Below, piece by piece: positions 21,601 to 25,808 of a DNA stretch of 25,808 bases. The number at the start of each line of letters is the position of its first letter. Position 1 is the first letter of the stretch. The stretch comes from a virus, in the IMG/VR virus record IMGVR_UViG_3300042388_000255, positions 1 to 25,808 of that record; one strand, given 5' to 3'. The notes beneath the pieces are model-generated. The model had not been told where the DNA came from. It saw only the letters and a program-made list of their open reading frames with translations, and did not search any database. Both the position numbers and the translations under genes were made by a program.

Positions 21601-23373
21601 CTTCCTTCCGGTAGTTGGATGAAAGGTTACATCGACGACCTCCGCATCACCAAAGGCGTTGCGCGTTACACGGCCAACTTTACACCACCGACAAAATCCT
21701 ACCTTACTTCGGCTACACCCACCTACTCAAAAGTCTCGACGGCGGAGGTTGCGTTGAGTGCCGTTGACCCCTGGAAATTCTTTGCCTTACAACGGAACGG
21801 CACTGCGCTAACCCTTGCTGTTGATGGCGTGGCAGCGACGCCACTTACGCTAGCGGTTAATCATGCGTTTTCTGCCAACAAGCCGATTCTGATTGGTGCC
21901 GGCAGTGACGCTACCGGTACAGCAAGCGGCTACTATTCGGGCTATTTGGATGACCTACGTATCACCAAAGGCGTAGCACGCTACGCTTTCCCGTTTGATC
22001 GGCCCACCATTCCATTCTGGCACGCCATTGTTGCACCGCCTGTCGTGGAGGTTGAAGAAGACCCGGAAGGGCCTGCAGACATTACTTTTATCACGGCGGA
22101 AAGCCTGAGCGGCCTCAATGCCTACCTGCTCGCCGTCAAGCATCTTGAGTGCTTCAATGATGGTATTCGGATTGAAATTCACGCGGATGAAAAGCGGGAA
22201 AATGGCAGCAATATCGCCAACGATTACATTACGCTGAATATCCTTGATCGGGATAGCGCACCGTTGTATGCGTTTTACGGCTCCTTGCGGCAAGATGCCG
22301 TGGACGATTACGGACAAACCGCCTTTTTGCCGAATGTGGTGGCCAGTCAAACGGATTTGGTCGAAGTCAACATCCCACAGGCCGGCGCGTTGCAGATTGC
22401 ACCGGAATCATTCGCGTATGGCTATCGCAGTAACGGGCTATTCCGTTCGGTGAAGTCTGGCGTGTTGAATTGTTTTATTGAGGATAATCCGTTTACGGCT
22501 TCTTCGGTCAATTACACGGCGGCATGCGACAAGCTGAAACAATCGCGCCTGCATTACACCTATTTGGCTTCGGGCGGCACGCAAGACTTGGCACTATTGG
22601 CGCAACTGGCGCAACTGGCGTTTGATACCAATCGGCAATTACGCTTTGATGTACCGGGCAATATGACGGTCAATGCCGCACTGGCATGGACTGAGCAATT
22701 AAACTTTAGCTCACGTCCTTATGCCCATTTGCTGCAAGCCTTTTGGGCACCCTTCAAGTCACTGGATTATGCAGGGCGTTACAACAAGGGCTATATCGGC
22801 ACTTCGGCGTTAAATATCGCCTTTGCCTGCTTGCGCAATGCGAAGACGAACCCGCTGGGCTTTGCCATGAAAAACTACCCTATCGCGGGGCGTGAATGGC
22901 CCATTAGCCGCCTTGGTATTGCGCAGACTGTCACGCTATCCGGTAGCGATTTGAATGCGCTGGCACGCGCCAAGATCAATCCGGTGGTGCAAGAGAATTT
23001 CACGGGCGGCGTGCGAACGGTATTCCGGGATTCTCTGACCCAGGCCGATGTTGAGTCGAGTCAAAAGATGCTGATTTCGGTGGTGGATATGTCCACTGCC
23101 ATTGATGCCGCCGTAACCAGTTACGGCAAGGGCTGTCTGCAATTGCCTATGAAAGTGGGCATTGCAAAGCTGCACGACTTTATGGCCGCGTATTTTCTCA
23201 ATGCGGAATCGTCCGGTTGGTTGGTTCCTAGCGAGGAATTAAACGGAAAAGGCTATCGGTTCGATGTGCGGCCTAATGCTAATCTTCCCTATGAACGCAT
23301 GGATGTAACGTATTCGCTCCGTTATGACGGAACCGCTCGCCAGATTCATGTCACCCAAACCCTGAGCAAATAA
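18607..23373 (+). CDS. giant tail sheath paralogue with nested LamG and beta-propeller insert
   Basis: A 1588-residue second sheath protein. Residues 1-111 and 1158-1588 align throughout with the plain sheath at 16930 (shared phrases VQLNPLVDNSEIP, VEALNNGAYSAVVQRLVGD, KHLECFNDGI, SLRYDG.ARQIHVTQTL), so it keeps every sheath part. Between them lie about 1045 extra residues: LamG part 1a (128-146), propeller 1 (147-426, seven repeats around WNGTVFC and SPDGITW Asp boxes), LamG 1b (427-534), a complete second unit 535-1036 (LamG 2a, seven-repeat propeller 554-842, LamG 2b ending DDLRITKGVARYTANF), LamG 1c (1037-1138, ending DDLRITKGVARYAFPF), and an acidic linker (VEVEEDPEGPAD). LamG and Asp-box folds commonly bind glycans. 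Ribosome site GAGAGGG. The insertion site corresponds to a variable loop in the plain form (about residues 106-130), so it probably faces outwards. Incorporation into virions is inferred. Confidence 0.85.
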   Translation: MGNPFTRQLGKESGVQLNPLVDNSEIPVTDTADQSFGIVLRSTRGRIDRAFSVDRSNVETRLGNETNRVIGADNEAVIQVVEALNNGAYSAVVQRLVGDDSVVKYAVASFVGAGETVIEPDPVAPDAHWDNVVLAMPMDQTGEPSWDEPTITSGTLPSHQNWQAIAWNGTVFCAVASYSNVAATSPDGITWTQRTMSSSKNWQAIAWNGTVFCAVASYSVAVTSPDGITWTERTLPISRNWQAIAWNGTVFCVVASYSDIAVTSPDGITWTERTMSSHHYWQAIAWNGTVFCAITSGFNVAATSPDGITWTERTLPIAQEWYSIAGNGTVFCAIAFNSSVVVTSPDGITWTQRTLPSAGGWHAIAGNGTLFCVVAYSSSVVVTSPDGITWTQRTLPSYLSWHAIAGNGTLFCTIANSTNVAATITPGYAFTDLKGHTITNTGAVISTAQSKFGGASGYFDGDYVEVEESADFAFGTDLFTIEGWARPAGAGTVAETRTLLSLGTYETESYLAIEHKISAQGASSLCASTFKSDADPYWDNVVLAIPMDQSGTPSWNAPTITQMTLLSSGNWQSIAWNGTVFCAIVKNSATAATSSDGVTWTLRTLPVSLNWASIIWNGTVFCAVAMSSSQSIVSTNGIDWTIGTMPVSANWYDVAWNGTVFCAIVYGPTTVAATSTNGIVWTPRTMPVNEYWSAIASNGSIFCAIITGHNKAYTSSDGVTWTAQTLPASTGWSDIAWNGSVFCIIQASDLTTAATSPNGIAWTARTLPAAARWDSIASAGSVFCAVSHNTAPNKGAISSDNGVTWTSFNLLGAQPSYWSVASNGASFMTLAYSSAIANIIAPTYGFTDLKGHTITNTGAVISTAKSKFGGASGYFADASRWLTTSHVDYAFGTGDFTIEMFAYFMTVANKYFFSTEVTNGQYFYMGHTDAGALIVYGSHMLDVLVVSNILRDRWYHIAFTRASNVVRLFVDGVERANTTTTFNLTTQSLFIGGTTTGLLPSGSWMKGYIDDLRITKGVARYTANFTPPTKSYLTSATPTYSKVSTAEVALSAVDPWKFFALQRNGTALTLAVDGVAATPLTLAVNHAFSANKPILIGAGSDATGTASGYYSGYLDDLRITKGVARYAFPFDRPTIPFWHAIVAPPVVEVEEDPEGPADITFITAESLSGLNAYLLAVKHLECFNDGIRIEIHADEKRENGSNIANDYITLNILDRDSAPLYAFYGSLRQDAVDDYGQTAFLPNVVASQTDLVEVNIPQAGALQIAPESFAYGYRSNGLFRSVKSGVLNCFIEDNPFTASSVNYTAACDKLKQSRLHYTYLASGGTQDLALLAQLAQLAFDTNRQLRFDVPGNMTVNAALAWTEQLNFSSRPYAHLLQAFWAPFKSLDYAGRYNKGYIGTSALNIAFACLRNAKTNPLGFAMKNYPIAGREWPISRLGIAQTVTLSGSDLNALARAKINPVVQENFTGGVRTVFRDSLTQADVESSQKMLISVVDMSTAIDAAVTSYGKGCLQLPMKVGIAKLHDFMAAYFLNAESSGWLVPSEELNGKGYRFDVRPNANLPYERMDVTYSLRYDGTARQIHVTQTLSK
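19087..19860 (+). repeat. tandem 117-120 bp repeats encoding propeller 1 blades
   Basis: Seven repeats, one per blade. A 57-base block at 19087-19143 is identical at 19207-19263 and differs by a single base at 19324-19380. Another 57-base block is identical at 19621-19677 and 19741-19797. Such DNA-level identity over short units indicates recent unit duplication or gene conversion. Propeller 2 (about 20266-21132) has the same protein pattern but no comparable DNA identity. Confidence 0.92.
19912..19976 (+). repeat. LamG direct repeat, matched at 21160-21224
   Basis: Thirty-eight bases at 19912-19949 are identical to 21160-21197, and after two differing bases a further 25 bases (19952-19976 and 21200-21224) are identical. 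The repeat encodes HTITNTGAVISTA and SKFGGAS, the start of the LamG core in both modules, and lies about 1.25 kb apart in the same gene. It is a ready substrate for homologous recombination that could delete or duplicate a module. Confidence 0.9.
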
Positions 23374-23397
23374 CGTCTTTCAATGAAAGGAAATACC

Positions 23398-24471
23398 ATG
23401 AATTTAACTGAACTGTTGCGCGATGCCTTGCGCCCCAAGGTCGAACTGGCCCCCGCGTTTGATTCCGCTGATGCAGCCGAAGGCGAACCCGCCAATTATG
23501 TCGAACAAGATATTGCCCTCAAGGCGCTGTCTGCCGTGCATGAATGGGCCATGCGTGATGATTTGGACGTGGGCGAGTCGTTCACGGATCGCCTGTTGAT
23601 GTTGATGGTCGGCGTTGCCGATGAGAATAAAGACGGTGAAATTTCCGAAGACGAACAAGCGTTGATCGAGATTGCCCTGAATGCCGTGTTTGATTACATG
23701 GTAGAGAAAGGCGTGCCGGAAGATGATGCCGGCGCATTGCTGAACGATTGGGACGCAGACGCAGGTGATCGTGTACGCGAATTGCTCAATACTGCATTGT
23801 CGGATGATGATGATGAGGCCATGTCTGATATTGACGGTTTCATCTTCGGTGCAGAGGCACAATCTTCGCTATTCGATTCCGCCAAGCAGGAAGACGAAGA
23901 TGAAGACGATGATGAGGATGATGATGACGAGGATGACCCTGACGGCGAAAAAGAATGGGCCAACATGCCGGAAGACGAGGACGAGGACAAAGCCTTAGAT
24001 GGTGATTTCCGTGGACATCCTTTCCGCGGCAATCAATACCGCAAGGCTAGCCGCTCTTCGGGCGCTGCCGTTAGTGCATCATCGAAAGCGAAGAAAGCCG
24101 AAAAGCATGGTAGCAAGTCTGAGCAGAAAAAAGCCCACAAAGCGGCTTATCATGCGCACGCTTCCGCCGCTAGCCAAGTGCATTCCAAAGGTGCGCGCAA
24201 GTATCACCGCAAAATGGCGAAGCTGCACGGCAAGAAAGCAGGCATGGACAAGGTTACGTTGGATTCCATTGCTTTTGATGCGACCTACAAGAAACGCATT
24301 GTTTTCCGCGCCGGCAAAAAAATCAGAGTCAACAAACGGGTGTCTGGCACGGTGCGCCGTACCGCAAAACAAAAGCAGGCGACCCGAAAAGCCTCTATGA
24401 AATCGCATAATGCCGCGGCAATGATGAAGCGCGCCAAGTCTATGCGCATGCGCCGCAAAGCAGGTTTCTAA
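23398..24471 (+). CDS. EF-hand, acidic-tract and basic-tail head protein candidate
   Basis: A 357-residue protein from ATG 23398 (AAAGGA at 23386-23391, partly within a small hairpin CTTTC-AAT-GAAAG). Residues 75-86 are a textbook EF-hand loop (DENKDGEISEDE: Asp75, Asn77, Asp79, Gly80, Ile82, Glu86). Residues about 136-198 are acidic, including a long Asp/Glu run, then GHPFRGNQYRK (207-216), a motif common in phage head-associated proteins. Residues about 217-357 are Lys/Arg/His/Ala-rich and histone-like. FDSA occurs at 21 and 159, and LDS at 289, as in the capsid and protease. A plausible model is a scaffold or inner-head protein whose basic C-terminal part meets DNA after processing; this is inferred. 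A terminator follows. Confidence 0.75.
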   Translation: MNLTELLRDALRPKVELAPAFDSADAAEGEPANYVEQDIALKALSAVHEWAMRDDLDVGESFTDRLLMLMVGVADENKDGEISEDEQALIEIALNAVFDYMVEKGVPEDDAGALLNDWDADAGDRVRELLNTALSDDDDEAMSDIDGFIFGAEAQSSLFDSAKQEDEDEDDDEDDDDEDDPDGEKEWANMPEDEDEDKALDGDFRGHPFRGNQYRKASRSSGAAVSASSKAKKAEKHGSKSEQKKAHKAAYHAHASAASQVHSKGARKYHRKMAKLHGKKAGMDKVTLDSIAFDATYKKRIVFRAGKKIRVNKRVSGTVRRTAKQKQATRKASMKSHNAAAMMKRAKSMRMRRKAGF

Positions 24472-24492
24472 CCCCCGCTGCACCTCAGCAAG

Positions 24493-24518
24493 CGCCGCCA
24501 TTGTGCGGCGTTTTTTTT
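24493..24518 (+). terminator. intrinsic terminator
   Basis: CGCCGC (24493-24498) and GCGGCG (24505-24510) form a 6-bp GC stem with a six-base loop, followed by eight T (24511-24518). Only 14 bases separate it from the next start codon and no promoter box fits between them, so the next gene must rely on read-through or on an undetected promoter inside the upstream gene. Confidence 0.88.
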
Positions 24519-24532
24519 GATTAGGAAATGGC

Positions 24533-25315
24533 ATGGCGAATAACCTAACGTCGCAATGGGGCACCCTTTCCCCGCACCTTATTGCCGACTTTTTTCAGGT
24601 GGACAATGATAATGTACCCATAGGCAATACCCATGTACTTGCGCCGCTGACCGACGCTAGCATGGAGATTGCTTTGAATTGGCAATCGCCGTTTGAGAAT
24701 TCCGGCGCGGAAACCAAGGCCCCGGCGTTAATGGCGATGCTGCAATCGGGATCGCTGGAACCGTTGATGGCAGGCGTCAAGATGTTGTTTGCCGGTGGCA
24801 ATGGCGAGATGAGCGCCGCGGATGCAAAGGCTAGCCGTGACCATGAAAACAGCCTACTGAGTAAATTTGCGGGTAGGTCTGGCATGACCAAGCTGAACTC
24901 GACGCAAGTGTTTACGGGCATGCCGCCGATTAAAATTCAGGTAACGGCACTATTCCGGGCGTGGCGTGACCCTGTTACTGAGGTGGAAGTACCGTATGAC
25001 CAGTTGATGCAATGGGCATTGCCGGAAGAAATCTCACTCGACGGCACGCCATTGAACCAGGTGGTCGGGGCGGCGAATGGGCAAAAAATCGGCGTGGTTG
25101 AATTGTTGATGCCGTCGAAAACCCCGGTCAAGATTGCGATGCGCTACAAGAATCGGATGTACGGGCCACTGGTGATCGAATCCATTACTAACCCGCTGGC
25201 CTCTCCCATCGACCATAAAGGCAACTTTACTGAAATGTTAGTGCCGATGACGCTCTGCACACTGACCGCGCTGGATCGCAGGGATTGGACGAATACGCGC
25301 AAACAGGCCATGTGA
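24533..25315 (+). CDS. putative tail tube, tube-initiator or baseplate protein
   Basis: A 260-residue protein from ATG 24533 (AGGAA at 24523-24527; the ATG five bases earlier leads to an early stop). The sequence is beta-rich at both ends (HVLAPLTDASMEIALNWQSPF; MPPIKIQVTALFRAWRDP) with a late YGPLVIESITNPLASPIDHKGNF followed by VPMTLCTLTALDRRDW. That end recalls P2 gpU-like tail proteins (fgpwvIesi...G....f.l.L.r.d), a fold shared by tube, terminator and tube-initiator proteins. Position after the sheath genes also fits a tube or tube-initiating protein, which is otherwise missing from the window. Exact role unproven. Confidence 0.6.
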   Translation: MANNLTSQWGTLSPHLIADFFQVDNDNVPIGNTHVLAPLTDASMEIALNWQSPFENSGAETKAPALMAMLQSGSLEPLMAGVKMLFAGGNGEMSAADAKASRDHENSLLSKFAGRSGMTKLNSTQVFTGMPPIKIQVTALFRAWRDPVTEVEVPYDQLMQWALPEEISLDGTPLNQVVGAANGQKIGVVELLMPSKTPVKIAMRYKNRMYGPLVIESITNPLASPIDHKGNFTEMLVPMTLCTLTALDRRDWTNTRKQAM

Positions 25316-25321
25316 CAAACA

Positions 25322-25365
25322 CGGAAAGCATGCACCAATTAGGGGGCGCTGTTGCGCCATGATAG
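25322..25365 (+). promoter_or_regulatory. putative late promoter, weak copy 6
   Basis: CGGAAAGCA at 25322-25330 matches the box imperfectly, but the -10-like CATGAT at 25358-25363 lies at the exact common spacing and is followed by AG as in copies 2 and 4. The spacer contains a small hairpin (GGCGC-TGTT-GCGCC, 25345-25358). It would serve the gene at 25456 with a leader of about 86 bases. Confidence 0.35.
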
Positions 25366-25455
25366 CGGCTTGTTGCGGCTAGGCGCATGCCACTGGAAAT
25401 GATCCCGCTTCCATGCCGTAACCCCCTATATTTGCGGGTAAAAGAGGCTTCAAAC

Positions 25456-25808
25456 ATGATTCACTTTCCTGTACTGCGCACCAAGATCGCCACGATTACG
25501 CTGCGCGAAATTCCCATGATTGACGCTATTCGCATTGCAGGTATGCCGGTTCAAAACGACGAATCTGCCGTTACCGCTTTTTTGCGGGCGGTGGTGGAAT
25601 CGGCAACGGGCCTGCCGGATGATGTGTTGGACTGGACGGTGGAATATCGCACGTTGGCGGTATGTCATTATTTGGCGAGTGTGCTACCGGGCGGGCCGGA
25701 TTTTACGCTGGTGAACGGCGCTGCGCGTTACTCGGATTATCTGGACGGGGCTATTGATGCCATTCCCGCCAGTATCAAATTGGGAAAGGTAAGTGGTGAT
25801 ACGTGGAA
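25456..25808 (+). CDS. truncated gene, possible baseplate or tail-assembly protein
   Basis: ATG 25456 with GAGG at 25444-25447 at eight-base spacing; the frame is open for 117 codons to the window end. The N-terminus reads MIHFPVLRTKIATITLREIP, then MIDAIRIAGMPVQNDESAVTAFLRAVVESATGLPDDVLDWTV. An opening beta strand ending TLREI followed by helices is typical of T4 gp26/gp51-like baseplate-assembly and tail-chaperone proteins, but the match is loose. It lies behind a weak putative promoter and after the tail genes, consistent with the next tail-assembly operon. The C-terminus is missing, so no firm call. Confidence 0.6.
   Translation, partial: MIHFPVLRTKIATITLREIPMIDAIRIAGMPVQNDESAVTAFLRAVVESATGLPDDVLDWTVEYRTLAVCHYLASVLPGGPDFTLVNGAARYSDYLDGAIDAIPASIKLGKVSGDTW

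Larger units (their letters stand above)
18940..22077 (+). other. insert region of the giant sheath: two nested LamG/propeller modules
   Basis: The stretch present in the 18607 gene but absent from its paralogue. Module boundaries in bases: LamG 1a 18988-19044, propeller 1 about 19045-19884, LamG 1b 19885-20208, second module 20209-21714 (propeller 2 about 20266-21132, LamG 2b 21133-21714), LamG 1c 21715-22020. Reading the protein across the 20208/21715 junction gives STFKSDA-TPTYSKVS, a continuous LamG sequence, which is the main evidence that the second module was inserted into the first domain. Confidence 0.75.

Noticed and set aside
18607-23373. Sheath gene broken by a mobile element
   Set aside because: The frame is intact for 1588 codons, the insert encodes folded repeat domains, and there is no transposase, intron, intein-like nuclease or terminal repeat at the joints.
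23694-24032. Minus-strand poly-Ser open frame
   Set aside because: It is the complement of the GAT/GAA/GAC acidic tract of the EF-hand protein; a pure composition effect.

Overview
The window is a compact, entirely plus-strand stretch of a tailed-phage genome (phage or prophage) with a contractile tail (myovirus morphology). A head maturation protease, a long HK97/gp23-like major capsid protein, two contractile tail-sheath paralogues, collagen-like and coiled-coil tail fibres and a lysis cassette support this. The host is probably Gram-negative: the lysis genes include an inner-membrane spanin overlapping a lipoprotein outer-membrane spanin, next to an M15 peptidoglycan endopeptidase. No integrase, terminase, portal or tRNA is visible. 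Host genus cannot be read from the sequence.

Layout. (1) 1-1854: tightly packed small genes of unknown function, including an HTH-like protein and a Cys-rich putative metal-binding protein. (2) 1855-2025: control region with six 11-bp tandem repeats containing two operator-like dyads, followed by the first copy of a recurring promoter element. (3) 2026-6259: head protease and several unassigned virion or assembly proteins, including a LysM/gpX-like baseplate candidate and a SWIM zinc-finger protein with a long Lys/Pro-rich arm. (4) 6340-12100: fibre and adhesin operon: baseplate-upper-protein-like domain, collagen-like fibre, DUF5659-like protein, two long fibres, two kelch-like adhesins sharing a duplicated 5' end, and a coiled-coil protein. 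(5) 12244-14651: membrane proteins (holin candidates), i-spanin, o-spanin, M15 endolysin and two very small genes. (6) 14801-25315: major capsid, sheath, a giant 1588-residue sheath paralogue, an EF-hand/acidic/basic head-like protein and a tail or baseplate protein. (7) 25456 to the end: a truncated gene.

Two things stand out. First, the 1588-residue sheath paralogue carries about 1045 extra residues at one site. They read as a nested doll: a LamG lectin-like domain is interrupted by a seven-repeat Asp-box propeller, then again by a complete second LamG domain that itself contains a second seven-repeat propeller. This predicts a contractile tail that can be built from plain subunits and from subunits carrying a large carbohydrate-binding outer layer.

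Second, intergenic regions share a bipartite promoter: CGGAAAACG, then at fixed spacing a -10-like hexamer with invariant A(-11) and T(-7), and no -35 box. Five strong copies and one weaker copy sit before the protease, fibre, holin, spanin/endolysin, capsid/sheath and final operons, two of them directly after intrinsic terminators. This looks like an activator-dependent late regulon. A third, smaller lead is a [L/F]DS[A] motif concentrated in the protease, the capsid protein and the EF-hand protein, a candidate maturation cleavage site.
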